From assembly GCA_050946575.1 (NCBI GenBank), contig JBMNVB010000001.1, forward strand, positions 62,001 to 126,000: a DNA stretch of 64,000 nucleotides. Direction: 5' to 3'. Shown piece after piece: positions 18,649 through 26,627 of the stretch. This DNA is from JALCRY01 sp050946575. Lineage in GTDB: Bacteria > Bacillota > Clostridia > Peptostreptococcales > Anaerovoracaceae. Both the position numbers and the translations under genes were made by a program. How positions within the stretch are numbered: position 1 is the stretch's first letter; the number at the start of each line of letters is the position of its first letter. Under the pieces are notes generated by a model that worked only from the letters and a program-made list of their open reading frames with translations, did no database searches and had not been told where the DNA came from.

Positions 18649-20709
18649 TCAGTCATTCAATGTGTCGTAAAGTTCAAGATAATTCTTCGCGGATCTTCCC
18701 CATCCGAAATCAAGATCCAGATCGTGCTTCACGAGCGCTTCCCAGTTTTCGCGATCATAGTAACGGGTGACCGCGTTCTCTATAGCGTGATAGAAGCTGT
18801 CCGCATCATAATTTTCGAATACGAATCCGCTGCCGTCCCCGAGCGTGCAGTCCTTGATGGAATCGCGCAGACCTCCGGTCGCGCGCACGACAGGTATGTC
18901 TCCGTATCTGCAGCCTATCATCTGCGACAGGCCGCACGGCTCCGTCACCGACGGCATGAGCAATATGTCCCCGGCCGCATAGACCCGGTGCGACTGATCG
19001 GCGTTGAAATTGATAATGCACCGCGCCTTGTCGCGCCTGCGCGCCTCAAGGTCATGGAAGTACCCCTCAAACTCAGGATATCCCGTTCCGAGAAGCACGA
19101 ACTGCACGTCGAAATTATCGAGGACTCCGTCAATGACCTCGCGCACGAGCTCGAGCCCCTTCGACGGCACGAGCCTTGATACCATAGTGATCACAGGCAC
19201 GTCCCGCTCGTCCAGCGCGAGCTCCCTCTGCAGCGCCTTCTTGCATTGCTTCTTCCCCGAAAGGTCGGAGCTGCTGTAATTCTCCGCTATCTTCGGATCC
19301 GTCGAGGGATCGTACGCCTTCGTATCAATGCCGTTCAGTACTCCGTGGAGTTTATGCGCGTTCCTGCGGATGATCTCATCGAGCCCGTATGCTGTCAGCG
19401 GGTTCTTCAGCTCTTCGGCGTAAGTCGGGCTGACCGTGCACAGCAGATTCGCCGACTCAATGCCGCCCTTCATGAGATTGATCGCGTCTCCGAATTCTAT
19501 GACATAGCGCTCCGACTCCGGCAGCCCGATAACGTACGTATCGAAGTCGGTCGGATAATACCCCTGATACTCGATATTATGTATCGAGAAAACTGTCTTG
19601 AGGAATTCACGCCTGTACAGCGAGTTCTGCAGGACCGGGATCAATGCAGTCTCCCAGTCATTGGCATGTATTATGTCCGGCACGAACCCCGTGATGCTCT
19701 GCGAATCGAGCACCGCGCGCGAAAAGAACGCGAACCTCTCCCCGTCGTCATAATATCCGTAAAGTCCGCCGCGTCCGAAATAATATTCGTTGTCAATGAA
19801 ATAGTACGTGACCCCTCCGCGCACGAGTTCGAACACTCCCATGTAGAGCGAGCGCCACGCGAGCCGCACATAATCGCAGCCCAGGAATTTCATCTCTTTT
19901 CTGTATTCCTCCGGTATGTCCGCGTACAGCGGCATGATGACGCGGCATTCGGTCTTCCCGCCTGACACCTCGTTCAGCGCGGCCGGAAGCGATCCGATGA
20001 CCTCGCCGAGCCCGCCGGTGGATGCGAACGGAACACACTCCGACGCCGCCATCAATATGCGCCTCTCCGGTTCAGCTTTCGCGGGCTTCTTTTCGTCCGG
20101 GGCCGGGGCCGGTTTCGGGGCTGGGGCCGGGGCCTTTGGTTCCGGAGCCGCTTTCGGGGCCTGCGCTGCGGCCGTCGGTTCCGGGGCCTGTGCTGCGGCC
20201 GTCGGTTCCGGGGCCGGCTTCGGTGCCGCTGCCTTCTTCGGCTCCGGCTTCGGCGCCGCTGCCTTCTTTGGTTCCGGCTTTGATGCCGGCGCAGCTTTCG
20301 TCACCGCCGGTTTCGCCGCACGTTTCTTCGGCATTGATGCCGCCTGCGACGCCTTCTTCGGCGCGGCCGGTTTTTTCGGCGCGGCTTTCTTCACAGCCGG
20401 CTTCTTCGCGGCAGTTTTCCCCGCTGCCGCCGGCCTGGCCGCAGCCGTCTTCTTCGCCGTCGTTTTCCTTGCTGTCGTCTTCTTCTCCGCCGTTTTTTTC
20501 GCGGCAGTATTATTCGCCGCGGATTTCGCGGCAATCTTTCCCGACGCGGTTTTCTCCGCAGCCGGTTTTTTAACGGCCGCTTTCTTCGGAGCCGCCGTCC
20601 TCGCAGGCGGCTTCTTCACAGCCGTAGTCTTCTTCGTTTCCTTCTCAGCCGCAGCTGCTCCCGCGGCCGGCCTTGCTTCAGGGCCTTTCTTCATCTTGTC
20701 CATATACAC
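18649..20709 (-). CDS. glgA: Glycogen synthase with a histone-H1-like N-terminal tail
   Basis: Transfers glucose from ADP-glucose to alpha-1,4-glucan (GT5). The catalytic part starts near residue 216 (RRILMAASECVPFASTGGL) and runs about 470 residues, the normal length for GlgA. It includes IIHANDWETALIP, the SIHNIEYQG block and the GT-B C-terminal block PSVTEPCGLSQMIG. The usual K-T-G-G ADP-glucose loop reads S-T-G-G here (Ser230). Ahead of it is a tail of about 215 residues made almost only of Ala, Lys, Pro and Thr, like eukaryotic H1 or bacterial AlgP/Hc1 tails. The start is GTG at 20707-20709; an ATG two codons later is possible. It is upstream of glgP and divergent from glgB. Confidence 0.93.
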   Translation of the reverse strand: MYMDKMKKGPEARPAAGAAAAEKETKKTTAVKKPPARTAAPKKAAVKKPAAEKTASGKIAAKSAANNTAAKKTAEKKTTARKTTAKKTAAARPAAAGKTAAKKPAVKKAAPKKPAAPKKASQAASMPKKRAAKPAVTKAAPASKPEPKKAAAPKPEPKKAAAPKPAPEPTAAAQAPEPTAAAQAPKAAPEPKAPAPAPKPAPAPDEKKPAKAEPERRILMAASECVPFASTGGLGEVIGSLPAALNEVSGGKTECRVIMPLYADIPEEYRKEMKFLGCDYVRLAWRSLYMGVFELVRGGVTYYFIDNEYYFGRGGLYGYYDDGERFAFFSRAVLDSQSITGFVPDIIHANDWETALIPVLQNSLYRREFLKTVFSIHNIEYQGYYPTDFDTYVIGLPESERYVIEFGDAINLMKGGIESANLLCTVSPTYAEELKNPLTAYGLDEIIRRNAHKLHGVLNGIDTKAYDPSTDPKIAENYSSSDLSGKKQCKKALQRELALDERDVPVITMVSRLVPSKGLELVREVIDGVLDNFDVQFVLLGTGYPEFEGYFHDLEARRRDKARCIINFNADQSHRVYAAGDILLMPSVTEPCGLSQMIGCRYGDIPVVRATGGLRDSIKDCTLGDGSGFVFENYDADSFYHAIENAVTRYYDRENWEALVKHDLDLDFGWGRSAKNYLELYDTLND

Positions 20710-20755
20710 CCCTGTATAAAATCTCCTTTAATAAATCCTTTATAGCTTGCTATTG

Positions 20756-20784
20756 ATTATACTACGAACGGCATTTTATCTCAA
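20756..20784 (-). promoter_or_regulatory. Predicted promoter of glgA-glgP
   Basis: Minus strand: TTGAGA (20784-20779), 17-bp spacer, TATAAT (20761-20756). The -10 is preceded by GTAG. The expected start lies about 40 bp before the glgA start codon. Confidence 0.65.
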
Positions 20785-20894
20785 TGAACCGGCCCCGTGC
20801 AAGGCGCCCGCCAGTGTAAAGTTTTCTTGAAAAACGCCGGGGTACGGAGCAGCGCCCTATCAATGCGCCGTCCCGATCCCGGCCGAAATCCGGG

Positions 20895-21080
20895 AATGAG
20901 CATTTTAGGTGGGGTATTTTGAAATAGTGAAATTTCCCCACACAAATTCCAACGTTTATCGGGCATTGATCCGGCGGAAAACGCGATTTCCCGAAAATCC
21001 GTCCGAATCAATGCCGCAAACCCACAAAAAAGGGTGGGGAAATTTGAAATATAGGAATTACCCCACCATTTTTGCTCATT
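20895..21080 (+). repeat. 186-bp inverted-repeat element, copy A
   Basis: Ends are imperfect inverted repeats (AATGAGCA-N6-GGTGGGG at left, CCCCACC-N6-TGCTCATT at right). Each end also carries its own hairpin (GGTGGGG..CCCCAC at left; GTGGGG..CCCCAC at right). An internal CCAACGTTTAT is conserved in all copies. Confidence 0.85.
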
Positions 21081-21204
21081 CTCCAGAAAATGGAAGGCCG
21101 CGAGACGCCCGGACCCCGCTCCTCCACGCCGGACCAATGCAAAATCCCGCGTCGCAGTCTTGTTCCGACTCCTAAAATCCGGCGCGGCCCGGCCGAAATC
21201 CGGG

Positions 21205-21390
21205 AATGAGCATTTCAGGTGGGGTATTTTGAAATAGCGAAATTACCCCACACAAATTCCAACGTTTATTGGGCATTGATTCCACGGAAAACGCGATTTC
21301 CCGAAAATCCGTCCGAATCAATGCCTGCAGCCCAGCAAAATGGGTGGGGAAATTTGAAATATAGAAATTCCCCCACCATTTTTGCTCATT
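21205..21390 (+). repeat. 186-bp inverted-repeat element, copy B
   Basis: Same length and structure as copy A, offset exactly 310 bp. It contains the GCATTGAT octamer twice, at 21273 and (reversed) 21317. Confidence 0.85.
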
Positions 21391-21514
21391 CTCCAGAAAA
21401 TGGAAGCCCGCGAGACGCCCGGACCCCGCCCCGCCACACCGAATCAATGCAAAATCCCGCGTCGCAGTCTTGTTCCGACTCCTAAAATCCGGCGCGGCCC
21501 GGCCGAAATCCGGG

Positions 21515-21700
21515 AATGAGCATTTCAGGTGGGGTATTTTGAAATAGCGAAATTACCCCACACAAATTCCAACGTTTATCGGGCATTGATCCCACGAAAA
21601 ACGCGATTTCCCGAAAATCCGTCCGAATCAATGCCGCAAACCCGCAAAAAAGGGTGGGGAATTTTCGAATATGAAAATTCCCCCACCATTTTTGCTCATT
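21515..21700 (+). repeat. 186-bp inverted-repeat element, copy C
   Basis: Same length and structure as copies A and B, offset exactly 310 bp from B. The right inner hairpin differs at a few bases (GGAATTTTCGAATATG) while the outer inverted repeat is kept. Confidence 0.85.
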
Positions 21701-21747
21701 CTCCAGAAAATGGAAGCCCGCAGAGCCCCGAACGCCGCCCCGATCCC

Positions 21748-21905
21748 GGCCAAAAACGAAATCCGAATTTTCAGGTGGCGCCTTTCGAAAATTTCACAAT
21801 CCCCTCATCTGAATTCCAACGTTTGTTAAGCATTGATCCCGCGAAAATCGCGCCCCCGTGAAAACCCCCCGGAATCAATGCAAAACCCCGCTTTGCAGCC
21901 CCGTT
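21748..21905 (+). repeat. Truncated copy of the 310-bp unit
   Basis: Retains the left part of the element in altered form (TTTTCAGGTGG, then GAATTCCAACGTTTGT and the octamer at 21830) and the end of the spacer (AATCAATGCAAAACCCCGC, GTTCCGG), but lacks the right hairpin and right end. It is adjacent to the glgB promoter. Confidence 0.6.
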
Positions 21906-21957
21906 CCGGCCGCGAAAATCCGGAGCGGCCGGGCCTCCGCCGAACCTGCTCAGGATG

Positions 21958-21986
21958 TTGAAACGGTCAGTGTTATGCGCTATTAT
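21958..21986 (+). promoter_or_regulatory. Predicted promoter of the glgB-glgC-glgD operon
   Basis: TTGAAA (21958-21963), 17-bp spacer, TATTAT (21981-21986), with an overlapping TATAAT at 21984. The leader to the glgB start codon is about 50 nt. Confidence 0.55.
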
Positions 21987-22043
21987 AATTATAGAGAAAT
22001 GCGCATTGCGAACAGGGGGGCGGACGGGCCCAGGGAGACAATT

Positions 22044-24260
22044 ATGACAACCGGAAACCAGAAAAAAGCGAGCGGCAGTAACGCGAGCGAAAAAAAAGCG
22101 AACAGCCATTATGCGGACGCTAATAACGCGTGCGGAAACAATCCGGGCGCCGGTATAGCGTCCGAAAAAACCGCGGACGCCGGCAGCGCGAGTGCCGAAA
22201 GCGCCGGCAGAAACAACGCGGACGCCGGCAGCGCGAGCGCCGAAAGCGCCTGCAGAAACAACGCGGACGCCGGCAATTCGAGCGCAAAAAGCGCCGACAG
22301 AAACAACGCGGACGCCGGCAGCGCGAGCGCAAAAAGCGCCGGCGAAAATAAGACGAGCGGTATTGCCGAACATAAGTATCTGTTCCACAGAGGGAAGAAT
22401 CACCGGAGCTATGAGCTATTGGGCGCGCATATCGCCGGAAGCAGGACGCAGGACGGCTATATATTCAGAGTGTGGGCGCCGCGGGCGCGCGCGGTCTCGG
22501 TAGTCGGGGATTTCAACGGCTGGGATCCCGGCGTATCGCCGATGGAACGGATCGAAGACGATGACAGCATCTGGGAACTCATTATCCCCGAAGCGCGCGA
22601 AGGCGACATGTATAAATTCGCCGTCACATCTCAGGACGGCACCGTGAAATTCAAGGCCGACCCGTACGCTTTCTATTCTGAGCGCTCGGGCGAGGGGGCC
22701 GAAAACAATCAGAAGGCCTCCATCCTCTATGATATATCGAAAAAATTCGAGTGGACCGATAAGGATTATCTGGAAGCGCGCGATGCGCGAAATCCGTACG
22801 AAGCCCCGATGAATATATACGAGGTGCATCTCGGTTCCTGGCGCAGGAATAAAGACGGCTCCGTGAAAACATACCGGGAGCTTGCCGGTTCACTCATTCC
22901 GTACGTGAAGAAAATGGGATACACGCACATCGAACTCATGCCGATAATGGAGCATCCGTTCGACGGGTCATGGGGATATCAGATCACAGGATATTACAGC
23001 GTGACGTCCAGGTACGGGACGCCGGAGGATTTCAAGTACTTCATCAACAAGGCGCATGAAGAAGGGATCGGCGTCATCTTCGACTGGGTGCCGGCGCATT
23101 TCCCGAAAGACGATTACGGGCTGGTCGAATTCGACGGTCAGCCGCTTTATGAATATACGGATCCGCTCAAGCGGGATCACAAGGGCTGGGGCACATTGTC
23201 GTTCGATTTCGGACGGCCGGAGGTCGTCAGTTTCCTCGTGTCCGACGCATTCTTCTATTGCGAGGAGTATCACGCGGACGGGCTCAGGGTCGACGCCGTT
23301 GCCGCGATGCTTTATCTGAATTACGACAGGCGGGACGGCGAATGGACGCCGAACGACGAAGGCGGCATTGAAAACAAGGAGGCGACGAAGTTCCTTCAGA
23401 CCGTGAACGAGCATGTGCTCACGCAGCATCCGGGCGTTCTGATGATCGCGGAGGAATCGACCGCGTGGCCGAACGTCACGAAGCCGCCGAGGATCGGAGG
23501 CCTCGGATTCAATTTCAAGTGGAACATGGGCTGGATGAACGACGTGCTCGAATATTTCAGCACCGACCCGCTGTTCAGGCGCGGGATCCACAACAAGCTG
23601 ACGTTCGCGATCACGTATGCCTACAGCGAGAACTACATCCTTCCGATATCTCACGACGAAGTGGTGCACGGGAAGCATTCCCTGCTCGACAAGATGCCGG
23701 GCGCGTATGAGGACAAGTTCGCCGGCATGCGCTGCTTCCTCGTGTACATGATGACGCATCCCGGGAAGAAGCTCCTGTTCATGGGACAGGAATTCGGCCA
23801 TTTCGCCGAGTGGAACGAAAAGAAAGAACTCGACTGGATGCTGCTCGATTACGAGATGCACAGAAAGATGCAGAAGTTCGTACGCGAACTCAACGAATAC
23901 TATCTGACTACACCGGCACTCTGGAGGCACGACGATTCATTCGACGGGTTCGACTGGATCGACGCCGACAATGCCGATGACAATGTTTATACATACCTCC
24001 GGACAGACCGGGGCACCGATAAGGACGCAGTCGTTATCGCGCTCAATCTATCCGGCAAAGACTTCGAGGAATATGACATAGGCGTGCCGGAGGCCGAAGC
24101 ATACACGCCCGTTATAGACACGGACCTCGTACGCGCAGGCGGAACGGGAAGCAGGAGGAAGAGGACATATAGGGTAAAGCGCGGAAATGTAAACGGGTTT
24201 GACCGGCATATCACGGTCAGACTGCCGCGGCTTTCCGCCATTATTCTCGAAATGAGGTGA
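22044..24260 (+). CDS. glgB: 1,4-alpha-glucan branching enzyme with repetitive N-terminal tail
   Basis: Makes alpha-1,6 branches in glycogen (GH13). The catalytic residues are Asp417 (GLRVDAVAAM), Glu470 (MIAEEST) and Asp538 (LPISHDEVVHGKHSLL). An N-terminal CBM48-like domain (FRVWAPRARAVSVVGDFNGW) begins near residue 140. Before it lies a low-complexity tail of about 110 residues with four 15-residue repeats (ADAGSASAESAGRNN type). The ATG at 22044 is preceded by AGGGAG; an upstream open frame has no better start. glgC follows 4 bp later, so the genes are translationally linked. Confidence 0.95.
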   Translation: MTTGNQKKASGSNASEKKANSHYADANNACGNNPGAGIASEKTADAGSASAESAGRNNADAGSASAESACRNNADAGNSSAKSADRNNADAGSASAKSAGENKTSGIAEHKYLFHRGKNHRSYELLGAHIAGSRTQDGYIFRVWAPRARAVSVVGDFNGWDPGVSPMERIEDDDSIWELIIPEAREGDMYKFAVTSQDGTVKFKADPYAFYSERSGEGAENNQKASILYDISKKFEWTDKDYLEARDARNPYEAPMNIYEVHLGSWRRNKDGSVKTYRELAGSLIPYVKKMGYTHIELMPIMEHPFDGSWGYQITGYYSVTSRYGTPEDFKYFINKAHEEGIGVIFDWVPAHFPKDDYGLVEFDGQPLYEYTDPLKRDHKGWGTLSFDFGRPEVVSFLVSDAFFYCEEYHADGLRVDAVAAMLYLNYDRRDGEWTPNDEGGIENKEATKFLQTVNEHVLTQHPGVLMIAEESTAWPNVTKPPRIGGLGFNFKWNMGWMNDVLEYFSTDPLFRRGIHNKLTFAITYAYSENYILPISHDEVVHGKHSLLDKMPGAYEDKFAGMRCFLVYMMTHPGKKLLFMGQEFGHFAEWNEKKELDWMLLDYEMHRKMQKFVRELNEYYLTTPALWRHDDSFDGFDWIDADNADDNVYTYLRTDRGTDKDAVVIALNLSGKDFEEYDIGVPEAEAYTPVIDTDLVRAGGTGSRRKRTYRVKRGNVNGFDRHITVRLPRLSAIILEMR
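22173..22352 (+). repeat. Four in-frame 45-bp repeats in glgB
   Basis: Units at 22173, 22218, 22263 and 22308, each 45 bp, encode ADAGSASAESAGRNN and variants. They keep the frame, so copy-number change would alter only tail length. Confidence 0.85.
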
Positions 24261-24264
24261 TACC

Positions 24265-25458
24265 ATGATCGAGACCAAAAAATGCATAGCAATGCTTCTC
24301 GCCGGGGGCCAGGGCAGCAGGCTCGCGCCGCTGACACGGGGCATTGCGAAACCTGCCGTGCCGTTCGGAGCGCGGTACAGGATCATCGACTTCTCCCTGT
24401 CCAACTGCGTGAATTCGGGCATTGATACCGTCGGAGTACTCACGCAGTATCAGCCGCTCGAGCTGAATGACTACCTCGGGCTCGGCACCCCGTGGGATCT
24501 GGACCTGAGATTCGGAGGCCTGCATGTGCTCCCGCCTTACCAGGGCGTGAAAGGCGGCGACTGGTTCAAGGGCACGGCGAACGCCATTTACCAGAACATC
24601 CGGTTCATCAAGCGGTACGACCCGGAATACGTCCTGGTGATCTCAGGCGACCACATCTACAAAATGAACTATTCGATCATGCTGGAAGAGCATATCGAAA
24701 ACAATGCGGACTGCACGATAGCGGTCATTGACGTTCCGGAAGAGGACGCGTCCAGGTTCGGCATAATGTCGACGGACGAGCAGGGCCGCATCACGGAATT
24801 CGAGGAGAAGCCCGCGCATCCGAAGAGCACGCAGGCGTCGATGGGCGTGTACATCTTCTCGACGGACGTACTGATAAAATATCTCGAGGCAGATGAAGCG
24901 AATCCTGATTCGAGCAACGACTTCGGGAAAGACGTCATTCCGGCAATGCTGAACAGCGGCCGCAGGATGTTCGCCTATCTGTATAAGGGATACTGGCGCG
25001 ATGTCGGGACGCTCGATTCGTTCTGGGCGGCGAACATGGACGCCATCGGCGACAAGCCGAAGATCCGGCTGAATGATCCCGGCTGGAGGATCTACTACCG
25101 GCACTCGTTCAATCATCCACAGTACATGGGTGACACGGCGCAGATCAGGAGCTCTATAACAGGTGACGGCAACGAGATCGACGGCAGGATAGAATCCTCA
25201 GTCATCTTCAATAACATCATCATTGAAGAAGGCGCCGAGATAAAGGACAGCATCATCATGAGCGACTGCGTCATAAAAAAGGGAGCGCATATCGATTACT
25301 CGATAATCGACCATAATACGATCATCGGCGAAGACGCGAAGGTAGGCGGCAGCAGGAATGAGCACGGGCTCACGATCGTCAGCGCCGACCAGGAGATCGC
25401 TCCCCGCGCCGTCATAGCTCCCGAAACAGTATATACCGGAGAGGAGGCAGGAAAATGA
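24265..25458 (+). CDS. glgC: Glucose-1-phosphate adenylyltransferase, catalytic subunit
   Basis: Makes ADP-glucose from glucose-1-P and ATP, the committed step of glycogen synthesis. The nucleotidyltransferase motif MLLAGGQGSRLAPLTRGIAKP, the block AVPFGARYRIIDFSLSNCVNSG and YWRDVGTLDSFW are all present. A C-terminal left-handed beta-helix (hexapeptide pattern: SVIFNNIIIEEGAEIKDSII) follows. At 397 aa the length is typical. It is 4 bp after glgB and overlaps glgD by 4 bp (ATGA). Confidence 0.96.
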   Translation: MIETKKCIAMLLAGGQGSRLAPLTRGIAKPAVPFGARYRIIDFSLSNCVNSGIDTVGVLTQYQPLELNDYLGLGTPWDLDLRFGGLHVLPPYQGVKGGDWFKGTANAIYQNIRFIKRYDPEYVLVISGDHIYKMNYSIMLEEHIENNADCTIAVIDVPEEDASRFGIMSTDEQGRITEFEEKPAHPKSTQASMGVYIFSTDVLIKYLEADEANPDSSNDFGKDVIPAMLNSGRRMFAYLYKGYWRDVGTLDSFWAANMDAIGDKPKIRLNDPGWRIYYRHSFNHPQYMGDTAQIRSSITGDGNEIDGRIESSVIFNNIIIEEGAEIKDSIIMSDCVIKKGAHIDYSIIDHNTIIGEDAKVGGSRNEHGLTIVSADQEIAPRAVIAPETVYTGEEAGK

Positions 25459-26573
25459 GTGTAGCGGCATTGATATTCGCGGATTCATTCGATGTGGATC
25501 TTGACACGCTGACAGAGAAACGTACGATGGCGGCCGTGCCGTTCGGCGCGCGTTACCGCGTCATCGACTTCCTCATCTCGAGCCTCGTGAACTCCGGGGT
25601 GAAGGACATCGGCATCATCACGACGTCGAAATATCACAGCCTGATGAACCATGTCCGCGCGGGCTCCGTGTGGGACCTCGACCGCAAGCGTTCGTCCATA
25701 ACGTTCCTCCCGCCGTACGCGACGGGGGCGAGCCAGAAGATCTATAAAAACCGTCTCGAAGCAATGCAGATGAACCTGTCCTATCTTCGCGAGATAGACG
25801 ATGACTATATCATCTTCACCGCCTGCAACTATGTCGGGAATATAGACTTCAACGGTCTGTACGACGCGCATATAAACAGCAGCGCGGACGTCACGGGACT
25901 CTGCACGAGCAACTATATGAACAAGCAGCCGGAGCTTCCGGTCACGGAATACAGAGTCGATTCCAGCGGTCAGGTCACGAACGTAAGGATCGCGAAGGGC
26001 CACGACCCGGAAATGACGATCGCGACGAACACATATATAGTAGAGCGGAAGCTGCTTATTGAGGAGCTCGCTCGTTCCATCGACGCGGACCAGCACAGCT
26101 TCCGGGTGGACGTACTCGCGCCTCTCGTATGGGAAGGACGCGTGAACTGTTTCGAGACGCCCGAGACTATACTGTTCCTCGATGACACGTCCTGCTATCT
26201 CAAGAGCAATCTCGCACTGCTCGACAGGAGCATCCGCGACGAACTGTTCCATAAACCGGGCAGCCCGATAATAACACGGGTAAAGGACAGCGCCCCGACG
26301 AATTACGGAGCGAAGGCAGAAGTCTCGAATTCGCTCATCGCCGACGGAGCCATAATCGAGGGGTCGGTGAAAAATTCGATCATATTCAGGGGCGTACATG
26401 TAAAGGAAGGCGCGACCGTAGAGAATTCGGTCGTGCTGCAGAGCGCTTCCATCGGAGAAGACGCTCACATAAACTATGCCGTGCTCGACAAGGGAGCGAT
26501 AATAAACGACGACAGGATGCTGTCGGGATATATCACGCACCCGTTCTATGTCGGACACAACGTAGTAATATGA
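25455..26573 (+). CDS. glgD: GlgD subunit of ADP-glucose pyrophosphorylase
   Basis: GlgC-like partner subunit found in Bacillota (372 aa). It keeps the fold (AVPFGARYRVIDFLISSLVNSG, then a C-terminal beta-helix) but the N-terminal GGQGSRL phosphate loop is missing: the protein starts MSVAALIFADSFDVDLDTLT. GlgD is therefore expected to modulate GlgC rather than catalyse, as known for the family. The ATGA overlap with glgC favours equal synthesis of the two subunits. Confidence 0.94.
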   Translation: MSVAALIFADSFDVDLDTLTEKRTMAAVPFGARYRVIDFLISSLVNSGVKDIGIITTSKYHSLMNHVRAGSVWDLDRKRSSITFLPPYATGASQKIYKNRLEAMQMNLSYLREIDDDYIIFTACNYVGNIDFNGLYDAHINSSADVTGLCTSNYMNKQPELPVTEYRVDSSGQVTNVRIAKGHDPEMTIATNTYIVERKLLIEELARSIDADQHSFRVDVLAPLVWEGRVNCFETPETILFLDDTSCYLKSNLALLDRSIRDELFHKPGSPIITRVKDSAPTNYGAKAEVSNSLIADGAIIEGSVKNSIIFRGVHVKEGATVENSVVLQSASIGEDAHINYAVLDKGAIINDDRMLSGYITHPFYVGHNVVI

Positions 26574-26627
26574 TCCGCGCATTGATAAAAACACAGCGGG
26601 GCGCGCGGCCGCTGAAGGAGCATTTTA

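Larger units (their letters stand above)
20881..21905. repeat. 310-bp tandem array between the divergent glycogen operons
   Basis: Three near-identical 310-bp units start at 20881, 21191 and 21501; each is a 186-bp inverted-repeat element plus a conserved 124-bp spacer. A fourth, shortened unit starts near 21748. Divergence between units is a few percent by eye. No protein is encoded: open frames inside are by-products of the repeat. Confidence 0.9.

Noticed and set aside
20781..21861. Repeated open frames of 88-118 residues inside the 310-bp array
   Set aside because: They follow the DNA repeat in both strands, lack ribosome sites and resemble no protein; the DNA structure explains them.
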